A stretch of 64,000 nucleotides of DNA, taken from assembly GCA_040221175.1 (NCBI GenBank), contig JAVJVK010000001.1, positions 310,001 to 374,000 on the forward strand, written 5' to 3'. Origin of the DNA: Phycisphaerales bacterium. Lineage in GTDB: Bacteria > Planctomycetota > Phycisphaerae > Phycisphaerales > UBA1924. Below the pieces are notes generated by a model. It had not been told where the DNA came from. It saw only the letters and a program-made list of their open reading frames with translations, and made no database searches. This document shows, in pieces, positions 56,440-64,000 of the stretch (positions are counted from its first letter, which is position 1; each line of letters opens with the position of its first letter). The position numbers and the translations under genes are program-made.

Positions 56440-57413
56440 GTGTGAATCCCGTCCGTGGGGCTCGGTCTACGGGCGAAGGCCTAAGACCGTTCAACGCGGC
56501 TGGCGTGGGGAGCTCTCGAACTGGTGACAGTCGGGACCGCGTCCGTGACCGGACGCGGCGATCGGCCGAAACAGCCGACGGTGAAAAGCTCAACCATGAG
56601 AGGCCCGAAAGGGCTTGCCAGTGAGTCTTGACAGAGACGGTGCCGAACCGCGAAGAACCGTTGCCGACGGGTAGAGGGGAGCTTTCGGTTTCTGCCCCTC
56701 GAAATCCGAGTGTTCAACTCGGGAAACTATGCCGTTGCGGGAGCACGGACATACGGCAAGGGTCCGCCGGGTCACACCGGCTAGCGACGTGACTGTCAAC
56801 ACGAAGACCATCATTAACCTGGGAACCTCTGCGGCCGCCGGGGTGATGCCCGGTGCCTGACGCTCGCAAGAGTTGGTCAGTCAGGTGCTTGAAACGCCGC
56901 AGAGGGGGAGTGTGCTCCAAGTAGAAGCCGGCTCGAAGCCGGGCGGAATCCGCTGCAAGGCAGTGGCGGGTCGTTCGCGCGCTCCGGGTGGCACCGGAGG
57001 GTCTTGCGACGACGAAAGGAGCGACGAGATGACTCGTTCTGACGATCGCAGACGCTCGGGGGAGGAGACTCCCCCGGCGTCGATCGACGAGTCGGGTAAT
57101 GCGGCCAGGCCTGACCGATTCGGGAGAATCGGTTGGGCGTGGCGGCGAACGGACGGCTCGTGCATCGGCAAGACTGTAAAGGGTGCTCGATGCACGGCCA
57201 GGGGTTCGACTCGCCGGCCCGCTATGGATTGGGGACGGCCTATTGGGAAACCGATAGGCCGGTACACCACCCAGTCAGCGGGCCAAGCGAGTCACACGAG
57301 AGGAGGTATTCCAGAGGTTTGCAGGCTTCGAGGGATGTGCCATGAACATCCCTCATCTTGGAGCGAGTACTCGTTCGCTGAAGCAGTGCCATTAACCCAC
57401 CAGATTGGTGGGC

Positions 57414-58037
57414 ATGTACAAGTGCGTCGCGACATCGATCGAAGGCTTCGTCCAGCAGGTGGCGTGCAGCTACCTGGTGCATGGCTATTTGTTCTATGTC
57501 CGCGGCGTTGTGCCTGGGTACAAGGATCCAATCGCTGTGGATGCCAAGCTCATTGAGAAGTACGCCGTGGATATGTCGAAGTGGGCTCGGTCCGTCGATG
57601 CCACGAATGGCGTTGCCCGGATGCAGTACATCCGGCACAAGCGGACCTTCCTACTCATGGCTACCCACGGGACGCACCGCTTCTTCGATGATGAGCGCGG
57701 CTCAATGAGAGACGCGAGGAAGTCACCCATCAAGTACGGTGGCTACAGCATCAGCTACCGGCGCGGGCAGGATGGAAAGTACCATCCGCATGTCCGTATC
57801 GAGCGGGGGCAGCTCGCTATACTCAAGCAGCACTTCCGGCAGTTGGCACTGCGGACATCAACCGATGCGATTGCTCGGGAATTCGCTGATTTGCCGTTCG
57901 AGCCATACGCACCAATTCGACGGCAGCTGTTCGAGTTGCTCAGAGCCACGAACCGGATCAGGAAGCAGCACGCCCATCCCGAGGTGCCAGCGCAAGCACT
58001 GCGCATGCGCCGCCGTGTCGTCTCGCCGTTCTCTTGA
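57414..58037 (+). CDS. Basic protein of unknown function, linked to intron RNA
   Basis: A 207-residue, strongly basic protein. It has no reverse transcriptase, maturase, HNH or LAGLIDADG motif. Landmarks are M-Y-K-C-V-A-T-S near the start, H-G-Y-L-F-Y-V-R-G, L-I-E-K-Y-A-V-D-M-S-K-W, F-L-L-M-A-T-H-G-T-H-R-F-F and Y-G-G-Y-S-I-S-Y-R. The last 50 residues are helical and Arg-rich. I have seen similar uncharacterised proteins in planctomycetes but know no function. ATG at 57,414 is preceded by a CCCACC/GGTGGG hairpin (57,396-57,412) instead of a ribosome site. It sits where a group II intron would place its own protein in domain IV. Confidence 0.8.
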   Translation: MYKCVATSIEGFVQQVACSYLVHGYLFYVRGVVPGYKDPIAVDAKLIEKYAVDMSKWARSVDATNGVARMQYIRHKRTFLLMATHGTHRFFDDERGSMRDARKSPIKYGGYSISYRRGQDGKYHPHVRIERGQLAILKQHFRQLALRTSTDAIAREFADLPFEPYAPIRRQLFELLRATNRIRKQHAHPEVPAQALRMRRRVVSPFS

Positions 58038-58088
58038 AACGCCCGTGGTTCGGCTCCAGATGCCCTGGCGCTGCGTGCGCCTATCGAG

Positions 58089-58094
58089 TACAAT
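58089..58094 (+). promoter_or_regulatory. Candidate -10 element for drmMII
   Basis: TACAAT 28 bases before the drmMII start, in a short non-coding gap. No -35 of good match is seen at 16-18 bp. Position and partial consensus only. Confidence 0.3.
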
Positions 58095-58121
58095 CGCTCC
58101 TCTGCCTGAGGACCTGCCACG

Positions 58122-59321
58122 ATGACTTCGCGACCAACTCCACACAGCACCATCGGACTCTTTGCCGGCATTGGCGGCATCGAACTCGGGCTGGAACGAG
58201 CCGGTTTTCAACCGGAGCTGTTGTGCGAGTTCATGCCTGAGGCTAGATCTGTGCTTCAGCGCCGCTTTGTGGATGTCTCAATTGCGAGGGATATTCGCGA
58301 ACTCGTGTCTCGTCCAAACTATCGGCTCCCGGATGCGGAGGTCGTCGCGGCCGGTTTTCCGTGCCAGGACCTCAGTCAGTGTGGTCGAACGAGGGGCATT
58401 CGCGGCGAGAAGTCTGGGCTAGTCGATTGTGTGTTGGAACTGCTCGGAAGACGCAAGCGCGGGCCGAAATGGCTGGTGATCGAGAACGTCCCGTTCATGT
58501 TGCGACTTCAGCGCGGGCAAGCGATGCGGTATCTGACGCGATCACTGGAGTCCCTGGGGTTCGACTGGGCGTATCGAGTCGTCAATGCTCGTGCCTTCGG
58601 CCTGCCGCAGCGGAGGGAACGAGTCATCTTGGTGGCCTCGCGCACCGAGGATCCTCGAGAAGTCCTGTTTGCGGACGAGGCTGGTCCGCGCCCCGATGAT
58701 GTAGAATTGGACGATCGTCCCCGTGGGTTCTACTGGACGGAGGGTAACCGGGGTTTGGGATGGGCAGTGGATGCCGTGCCAACGCTCAAGGCCGGCTCCA
58801 CAGTTGGCATCCCATCTCCGCCCGCGATATGGCTTCCTGCGTTCGACCTGGTAGTGACCCCGACGATCGAGGACGCCGAGGCCATGCAGGGTCTTCCGCG
58901 AGGCTGGACGTCGCTCTCGCATGTCTCGCCGCGCATTTCTCCGAGGCTGCGGTGGCGACTGGTAGGGAACGCCGTGCCCGTACCTGTAGCACAGTGGGTT
59001 GGTGAGAGACTCCGCGAGCCGGGCACTCCGTTGGAGCTAAAGCGCCATTTGTTGCGTTCTGGTGATTCTTGGCCGACTGCCGCGTGGGGTAACTCGCGCG
59101 AGCGTTGGGTCGTCGAGATCTCGAAGTGGCCGTTTCGGCGCAGGTGGCATGCTCTATCGGAGCGATATGGTGATCGCGGTGAACGCCTGATGGACCGACC
59201 GAGGCTTTCCCATCGAGCGGCCAGCGGCTTCTATCGGCGGATTCGACGTAGCTCGCTACGTACCGATGAGAGATTCGTGCCTTCGCTTGGTCGCTATGTC
59301 GCGAGTGTGGAAAGTGAGTGA
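58122..59321 (+). CDS. drmMII: C5-cytosine DNA methyltransferase, DISARM DrmMII-like
   Basis: A 399-residue enzyme that methylates cytosine at C5. It has F-A-G-I-G-G (14-19), the catalytic G-F-P-C-Q-D (Cys81), E-N-V at 121-123, and Q-R-R-E-R at 163-167; the target-recognition region lies at about 210-300, followed by L-V-G-N-A-V-P. In class 2 DISARM a C5 methyltransferase marks host DNA. The C-terminal 85 residues are an Arg/Trp-rich extra domain. The symbol is given because of the drmCBA cluster facing it. A Vsr gene follows after 12 bases. Confidence 0.85.
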   Translation: MTSRPTPHSTIGLFAGIGGIELGLERAGFQPELLCEFMPEARSVLQRRFVDVSIARDIRELVSRPNYRLPDAEVVAAGFPCQDLSQCGRTRGIRGEKSGLVDCVLELLGRRKRGPKWLVIENVPFMLRLQRGQAMRYLTRSLESLGFDWAYRVVNARAFGLPQRRERVILVASRTEDPREVLFADEAGPRPDDVELDDRPRGFYWTEGNRGLGWAVDAVPTLKAGSTVGIPSPPAIWLPAFDLVVTPTIEDAEAMQGLPRGWTSLSHVSPRISPRLRWRLVGNAVPVPVAQWVGERLREPGTPLELKRHLLRSGDSWPTAAWGNSRERWVVEISKWPFRRRWHALSERYGDRGERLMDRPRLSHRAASGFYRRIRRSSLRTDERFVPSLGRYVASVESE

Positions 59322-59333
59322 AGGTCGGAGGAA

Positions 59334-59777
59334 GTGGTGCCACGCACTCAAGCGAAGAGTCCAGCGGCTTCATCTGCAGCAGCCCGTCGTCGCATGCAGG
59401 CGAACCGATCGCGGGACACTCAGCCGGAACTTCTCATTCGCTCCACGCTCCACCGGCGAGGCCTCAGATTCCGCGTCGATCGGCAGCCCGTCGAAGGCGT
59501 GCGCCGTCGTGCCGATCTAGTCTTTCCACGAGCTCACATCGCTGTGTTCATCGATGGTTGCTTCTGGCACGGCTGCCCGGAGCATGGGACTTGGCCAAAG
59601 TCAAACGCCACGTTCTGGCGCGAGAAGATCAAAACGAATCAGCGGCGAGATGCGGACACGGATAGGCGTCTGCGAAAGGCGGGTTGGGAGGTCATTCGTA
59701 TCTGGGAGCACGAAGAGCCGTCCAAAGCCGCCGATAGGATCGAACGTCGCGTCCGGAGAGTCATGGCATCCGGGTAG
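59334..59777 (+). CDS. vsr: Very short patch repair endonuclease
   Basis: A 147-residue Vsr-type nuclease that nicks next to T:G mismatches made by deamination of 5-methylcytosine. Key residues are Asp61 (R-R-A-D-L-V-F), the I-D-G-C-F-W-H-G-C-P-E-H zinc and catalytic block (His79, His84) and F-W-R-E-K. It starts at GTG with GGAGGAA just upstream. Its place behind a C5 methyltransferase is the normal pairing. It ends 12 bases from the stop of drmC on the other strand. Confidence 0.93.
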   Translation: MVPRTQAKSPAASSAAARRRMQANRSRDTQPELLIRSTLHRRGLRFRVDRQPVEGVRRRADLVFPRAHIAVFIDGCFWHGCPEHGTWPKSNATFWREKIKTNQRRDADTDRRLRKAGWEVIRIWEHEEPSKAADRIERRVRRVMASG

Positions 59778-59789
59778 TCACTCGACCGA

Positions 59790-60587
59790 TCAGGCTGAGT
59801 CCCCAAGCCGTCGAATAACCTTGGTCTCGATGAGCCGCACGAAACGGTCCGCGAGCCACTGTGGGTGAGGGCCGTCACGGACGATGATTCCCACCTCGAT
59901 GTTTCGTTCGAGAGCCGCGCCGGAGAGATTGGCGCTCGTCACGAACATGGCCCGCCCATCCACGACGATCGCCTTCGCGTGCATGAGGCCGGGATTGCCA
60001 TTCGAGTCGACGTCGCGCTTGTCGATGGGCCAATGATAGAGGGTCGCAGCTTGTCGGACGGTCTCGTCGAATGCCTCGAACCCGTTGTATCGAAGCGCGC
60101 CCCCGCAATCCTGTGTCCGTTCCAAGAGGAAGTTCAGCCGGACGCCGCGATCAAGGGCCGAAGCGAGCGACTCTTGAATCCGGGCCACTGAGCCCACCGA
60201 GAAGGACGCCATCCATATCTCTTCGGATGCCTCATCGATGAGATCGACCCAGGCCCTGTCGGTGCGACGAAACGTCGACTGAGCCTGGCTAGGGCCAGAC
60301 CACACGAGCTCGACTGTCTGCTGTTCTAGTGCTTGCGCCCTGGAGAGACCAGCTGCTTCGATCGCAGAGGCGAGGATTCCGAAGTCGATCGAGCCACCAT
60401 CGCGACGTGCTAGCTCTATGACTCGTCGACCGGCTCCCCTAAACCCATCAGGAAGAAGCTCGACAACCGAGTCGAGGACTTCGTGTTCCGCCGTGCCTTG
60501 GCGTCGTAGGGCGAGGATGAAGCCGTCCAAGTGATCTCTTGGAGCGGCCGAGAGGTGCGAGATTGCGGTTGCGAGCTCGCGTGACAT
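59790..60587 (-). CDS. drmC: Phospholipase D-like nuclease, DISARM DrmC
   Basis: A 265-residue protein with a single HKD motif: His202 and Lys204 in M-H-A-K-A-I-V-V-D-G, then S-A-N-L-S-G. Single-motif PLD nucleases act as dimers. In DISARM, DrmC is the third core protein. The first 120 residues form a helical domain, as in other DrmC proteins. The ATG at 60,587 lies 2 bases after the drmB stop, so it is coupled to drmB. Confidence 0.85.
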   Translation of the reverse strand: MSRELATAISHLSAAPRDHLDGFILALRRQGTAEHEVLDSVVELLPDGFRGAGRRVIELARRDGGSIDFGILASAIEAAGLSRAQALEQQTVELVWSGPSQAQSTFRRTDRAWVDLIDEASEEIWMASFSVGSVARIQESLASALDRGVRLNFLLERTQDCGGALRYNGFEAFDETVRQAATLYHWPIDKRDVDSNGNPGLMHAKAIVVDGRAMFVTSANLSGAALERNIEVGIIVRDGPHPQWLADRFVRLIETKVIRRLGDSA

Positions 60588-60589
60588 CA

Positions 60590-62476
60590 CTAGTCCAATG
60601 CTGACTCGAAGAACGGGCGAATACCAGCCCCGATCGTCTCGACGAGAAGCGAACGATCCAAGTACTTGTTGCCGCGCTCGCAGGACGTCTCGGACACGAA
60701 GCTGCAGGCATGGCAAGCTGCGCCATGAAGATCGCGGCCTTCTCGATCCGGTTCGTGTTCGGAGCACAGCGGATCGGACGAGCACAGTCGCGCTCTCTCC
60801 AGAGCTTGCGACAGGTGCCGAACGAATAGCTCTGGGCGGGAGAGGTTCACAAGTCCTCCGAGGGTTCCCTCGCTATCTGCTGCGGCAGTCATCAGAAGGA
60901 CACCGCACATCGGTTCGTGCTCACCGATGGCAGGCGAGGCATAGATGCGCTCCTGAATGCTCGCTGCAGAGTATCCACACTCGATCGCGAACTGGCGAAT
61001 GAGGGTGTGTGACAGGGAATGGACGAGTGAGTATCGAGCGACATCGAATCCGTCATCAGCGGGGTCGATTCCGCGAGTCGATCGGAATGCGATGTGGCTG
61101 GCACGGAGTGCCGACTCGCGAGCGGTGACGGTCGGATCCTGGCGCCACTTCGCAAGTGCCGACTCCTTGAGCCGGATGAAGATGCCCTCGCCGCGCACTT
61201 CGAAGGCAGGTATCCAATCGGGCGGGTTCCTGCCGAGGCGAACTCGTTGGACGTCGGGAATCTCAGACAAGTCTGCGTAGTCCCCCGGCGAGTCGATTCG
61301 CGTAAACCCCGTGAGGGCTTTGACGACTCGAAGACGTTCGACCGCCACGATTTCTTCGATCCAGGTGGAGAAGGCGGTTGGAACGGTGCGGCGTTTGAGC
61401 TCGAAGTCGCCCGTGCGCGGAGCGTTATCCGGATCAGTGAGCAGATTCCACTCTTCTCGCTTGAGTTCGTGAGTGCTCTGTGGCTGTACGCCGCCAGCGC
61501 CGCTTCGTTTCGATTCCACCGCGTTCCATATGTCGGCATCGGAGAATTGCGAGAAGGCTTGCAGCTGTCCGACTCTGCGAAGGACTGCAAGCTCGGACTC
61601 ATTGTGGATGTTTTGCAGCATTGACCAGTGGGCGTCGATCAGGGTGGACAAACGACCCGTGGACGACGGGATCGACAAGGCCGACACGATCATCGGAAAC
61701 CACTGGTTCGATGCTCCAAGGAGCATCGCACGCGGTTCTCCATTGTCGCAGGTGTCGTCTGCAGCAACACGCCCAAGATGCGGATGCTGCCGGGGGCAGT
61801 CACCGAGATTGACTGGGCCTTCTTCACCAAAGGCCTGGGTCATCGGCCGGGACGCATTGCATTGGTCACAGCGAAGCCAGAGGTCGGCCACCTCGCTCGA
61901 AACGCCTCGCTCCTGCAGGCGATATGGCCCACAGGGAGAGCTTCGTCCGCCGCAACCCTGAGACGATGTCTGGATGTAGCGTTTCCAGGGAAAGTCGGAG
62001 ATGTGTCCGTTGCGGCACGCGAACACGAATCGGACGGGATTGACCGGCGGCGATGTGCCCGACGCCTTGGAGCAGTTCTCATGCACGTAGTGAGTCTCAT
62101 CCGGTCGTCGGGGGTTCGATCGCAGCTTGAACACGCCGAAGTCGAGAGGCGCCAGGAGTTCGCATCGGGGGCAGCGAGCCCAGTGCGGGAACGTCCGCAC
62201 TGGGATCCCGTGTGGCTGCAGATCGTCTCCTGAGTCATCGCTGGTAACCGGAGGTCCGGTCAGCTGCTTCAGCTGCGGCCCGACGAACGTGCGAACGAGG
62301 GCGAGCAATCGTTCCTCGTCGATTGCATTAGCTGGACTCGTCGGATCCCAATCGGGCTGAGCCCAGTCCTCGAGCCCAAGCACCGTCGCCGTGAAGTGTG
62401 GAAGATCGACGGAACTGCCGATCCCGAAGGTATGCACGGCCTGGCTACGTCGGAGATCTCCAACTGGCTGTCTCAT
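60590..62476 (-). CDS. drmB: DUF1998 protein, DISARM DrmB
   Basis: A 628-residue protein. An N-terminal zinc ribbon appears as R-C-P-R-C (about 101-105). The C-terminal DUF1998 domain has L-V-H-S-L-S-H-T-L-I-R, then G-V-L-L-M-T-A-A-A-D-S-E-G-T, and a late Cys set (D-P-L-C, A-C-H-A-C, S-C-E-R-G-N). DrmA and DrmB form the DNA-binding complex of DISARM. The start is the ATG at 62,476, because AAGGAG lies 6 bases upstream; a TTG at 62,491 is also in frame. Confidence 0.9.
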   Translation of the reverse strand: MRQPVGDLRRSQAVHTFGIGSSVDLPHFTATVLGLEDWAQPDWDPTSPANAIDEERLLALVRTFVGPQLKQLTGPPVTSDDSGDDLQPHGIPVRTFPHWARCPRCELLAPLDFGVFKLRSNPRRPDETHYVHENCSKASGTSPPVNPVRFVFACRNGHISDFPWKRYIQTSSQGCGGRSSPCGPYRLQERGVSSEVADLWLRCDQCNASRPMTQAFGEEGPVNLGDCPRQHPHLGRVAADDTCDNGEPRAMLLGASNQWFPMIVSALSIPSSTGRLSTLIDAHWSMLQNIHNESELAVLRRVGQLQAFSQFSDADIWNAVESKRSGAGGVQPQSTHELKREEWNLLTDPDNAPRTGDFELKRRTVPTAFSTWIEEIVAVERLRVVKALTGFTRIDSPGDYADLSEIPDVQRVRLGRNPPDWIPAFEVRGEGIFIRLKESALAKWRQDPTVTARESALRASHIAFRSTRGIDPADDGFDVARYSLVHSLSHTLIRQFAIECGYSAASIQERIYASPAIGEHEPMCGVLLMTAAADSEGTLGGLVNLSRPELFVRHLSQALERARLCSSDPLCSEHEPDREGRDLHGAACHACSFVSETSCERGNKYLDRSLLVETIGAGIRPFFESALD

Positions 62477-62487
62477 GGAAGTCTCCT

Positions 62488-64000
62488 TCAACCGTGTGGG
62501 CGAGTGGCATCCTCGATGAGGATCAAACGAGAGCTCGGTTCGACATCACGCAACGAGTTCAAGCAGGTGAACGGCTGCCAATCCTGTTCTTCCGGCGCTC
62601 GGAGCAGTGGAACCGAGACGTCGTCTCGGCCACGCCGTCGGTACACGAGCGTTGGCGTGTTGCTGGCCTGGCTCGCCCATTCGTGAGCCAGATTGCCAAG
62701 GCGTGCCTTCACCACTTCGGCGAGGGCTGCATCTTCGATGTTCTCGACCCTCCTGCGGATCGCCTGGATCGCCGTCTCGGCAAAGCCAGGCAGCCCATCA
62801 ACCTCGCGTGCGGCCAGGTTCGGATTGAGCTGTTGCTCGCCATGTCGGACGAGAGTGACAAGCAATGCCGCTAGGCCGCGGTCGATGGCTCGCGCAGCAA
62901 ACGGGGTGACCGAGAGTGCCTCGACGTGCTGGTAGAACGTGGCGTGGTAGTGCCGAAATCGCTCATAGTGCGACAAGTCGCGAGGACGGGCCCAGTTGTA
63001 TACGGTACAGACGAGACCGGGATGTCTGCGGCCAACACGGCTCGTAGCTTGGATGTACTCCGATGTCGCCTTCGGTTGGCCGCCGACCACCATCAGACCC
63101 AATCGGTCGATGTCTACACCGACGGAGATCATGCTGGTCGCCAGCATGACGTCAATCGGACGCGGAATCGGCTCGAGCCCCTCCTTAGCGTTCTTCTCAC
63201 GAAGACGATCTCGCTCTTGAGAGAACTTCGTCTCGAGTCGATCGAGGATGAACGGTATGTCGGCGGAGTGCTTGCGTGAGGTGAGCTCTTCGATCTTGTG
63301 GAGTATGCGCCGCGACAGCCCGCGACGATCCATGTGGCGGAGTCGATTCCGCACATCCTCGTCGATCATCCGACGCATGCCACCGAGCTCACGGAGGGAA
63401 TTGAAGTACCCCACGGCCGTAAGCCATGCATCTGCATCCGTGTCGTACTTCTCGTAGAGGTGAGCACCAGCCGAGAGGAAGGCAACGAACGTGCGGATCA
63501 AGGAGGCCTTGAGGCTGCGTCCGGGCGCACAGATACCGATGTACTGTCGTCCCGGCAGCTCTGACACCTCTCGACGCTTCGAGAAGAAGTTCCCTGAGGC
63601 GTCGATACCCGGTGGAGGAAAGACACTGAGCCGGCGACAGAACAGCTCGTGAACCTGCTGTTTTGCATTGCGGACCGTTGCCGTAGAGGCCACGACTTTG
63701 GGGCGCACTCGCTGACCATCGACCTCCCATGAGCAGAGTTCGTCGATTGCCGTCTCGTAGAGGCCCACCATGCTGCCGAGAGGACCGCTGATGAGGTGCA
63801 GTTCGTCTTGGATGATGAGATCCGGTGGGCGAAGCTCGGCGTGTGGAACGGAGTTCGTTGCGGGAAGCGGGCCTCGACGATTGTGCCGGTCCTTGTCATC
63901 GGTATCCGGCGATCGGTACCCGTGACGCGGACAGAACTTGTCCACGCGCCCGAAGAGCATCTCGGTCAGTCCGTTCCAGGGCATCTGAGCGAACTTGTCG
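62488..64000 (-). CDS. drmA: Helicase, DISARM DrmA (partial, 5' end outside window)
   Basis: The visible part is about 500 residues and runs on past the window edge with no stop. Motif II is I-I-Q-D-E-L-H-L-I-S-G, motif III is A-S-T-A-T-V, and motifs V/VI are S-M-I-S-V-G-V-D-I-D and Q-A-T-S-R-V-G-R-R, so it is a superfamily 2 helicase. The ATP-binding motif I should lie outside. The order drmA-drmB-drmC and the C5 methyltransferase facing it mark a class 2 DISARM. The stop codon overlaps the ribosome site of drmB. Confidence 0.88.
   Translation of the reverse strand, partial: DKFAQMPWNGLTEMLFGRVDKFCPRHGYRSPDTDDKDRHNRRGPLPATNSVPHAELRPPDLIIQDELHLISGPLGSMVGLYETAIDELCSWEVDGQRVRPKVVASTATVRNAKQQVHELFCRRLSVFPPPGIDASGNFFSKRREVSELPGRQYIGICAPGRSLKASLIRTFVAFLSAGAHLYEKYDTDADAWLTAVGYFNSLRELGGMRRMIDEDVRNRLRHMDRRGLSRRILHKIEELTSRKHSADIPFILDRLETKFSQERDRLREKNAKEGLEPIPRPIDVMLATSMISVGVDIDRLGLMVVGGQPKATSEYIQATSRVGRRHPGLVCTVYNWARPRDLSHYERFRHYHATFYQHVEALSVTPFAARAIDRGLAALLVTLVRHGEQQLNPNLAAREVDGLPGFAETAIQAIRRRVENIEDAALAEVVKARLGNLAHEWASQASNTPTLVYRRRGRDDVSVPLLRAPEEQDWQPFTCLNSLRDVEPSSRLILIEDATRPHG

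Larger units (their letters stand above)
56230..57413 (+). ncRNA. Circularly permuted group II intron RNA (candidate)
   Basis: This gene-free stretch is rich in long perfect stems. A 34-nt domain V (56,230-56,263) comes first, then a domain VI-like hairpin with bulged A (A56321), then a 109-nt spacer, then GTGTG at 56,440 as an intron 5' end. Domain I-like sequence follows: a 15-nt loop on a GAGGGG/CCCCTC stem at 56,674-56,700, a CCGAG/CTCGG hairpin at 56,706, a 10-bp stem 56,826-56,835 with 56,896-56,905, and GGCCCGCT/AGCGGGCC at 57,216 with 57,277. In an ordinary intron domain V would be last. The order matches permuted group II introns known from bacteria, which release RNA circles. The 3' limit is uncertain. 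Confidence 0.65.

Noticed and set aside
56445-56456. TCCCGTCCG similar to the tRNA-Asp 3' end, as a possible attR
   Set aside because: Only 9 bases match, the rest of the T arm and acceptor does not, and the site lies in the middle of the island ahead of the defence genes.
56280-57300. Known giant bacterial RNAs such as GOLLD, ROOL or OLE
   Set aside because: The exact domain V at the left end and the GTGTG start fit a group II intron better, and I see none of the landmark segments of those RNAs.

Overview
The window is GC-rich bacterial chromosome, most likely from a planctomycete of the Phycisphaerales. The evidence is a mixture of lineage-typical traits: a PEP-CTERM secreted protein, secreted proteins ending in dockerin-like EF-hand repeats, a pseudopilin-like protein with an H-x-DG tail, a fused SecDF, a eukaryotic-type UDP-sugar pyrophosphorylase and very dense gene packing. 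The assignment is inferred from gene content only.

Positions 1-52,500 are core genome. 1-18,400 holds a mix of small operons: a DUF2231-like membrane protein, two acyl/hydroxyacid enzymes, an HU protein, ispF, thrS, several large secreted proteins, a metallo-beta-lactamase fold hydrolase, hppD, a methyltransferase and a PhoU-like regulator. 18,509-31,132 is one long plus-strand run: eno, a Nudix hydrolase, two intramembrane proteases (site-2 type and rhomboid), tgt, yajC, secDF, a LysM protein, hldD-like and UDP-xylose synthase-like epimerases and an AAC(6')-like acetyltransferase. 31,129-50,980 holds a sirtuin, a PEP-CTERM protein, a degenerate QueC-like protein, an aspartokinase, cysteine dioxygenase, a class V aminotransferase, an amidohydrolase pair, a UAP1-like/hydrolase/MFS operon, rpe, an inactive-looking phosphatase, accD, lnt and a HEAT-repeat lipoprotein.

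At 52,588-52,661 a tRNA-Asp(GTC) gene marks the edge of an integrated element that runs off the right end of the window. Its tyrosine integrase reads through the 3' half of the tRNA on the opposite strand. The integrase, an excisionase-type HTH protein, a phage-type Dam methyltransferase, an ImmA/IrrE peptidase and an XRE repressor form one overlapping minus-strand operon (53,989-55,993 plus the integrase). Base composition falls and codon use changes relative to the core.

The element carries two notable cargoes. First, 56,230-57,413 is a gene-free, strongly structured stretch. It begins with a textbook 34-nt group II intron domain V, followed by a domain VI-like hairpin, a short spacer, a GTGTG intron start, and then domain I-like sequence. 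This is the order of a circularly permuted group II intron, which would release the spacer as an RNA circle. It is followed directly by a 207-residue basic protein that is not a reverse transcriptase. Second, 58,122-64,000 is a defence cluster that matches a class 2 DISARM system: a C5-cytosine methyltransferase (drmMII) with a Vsr nuclease on the plus strand, facing drmC (PLD nuclease), drmB (DUF1998) and drmA (helicase, cut by the window end) on the minus strand.
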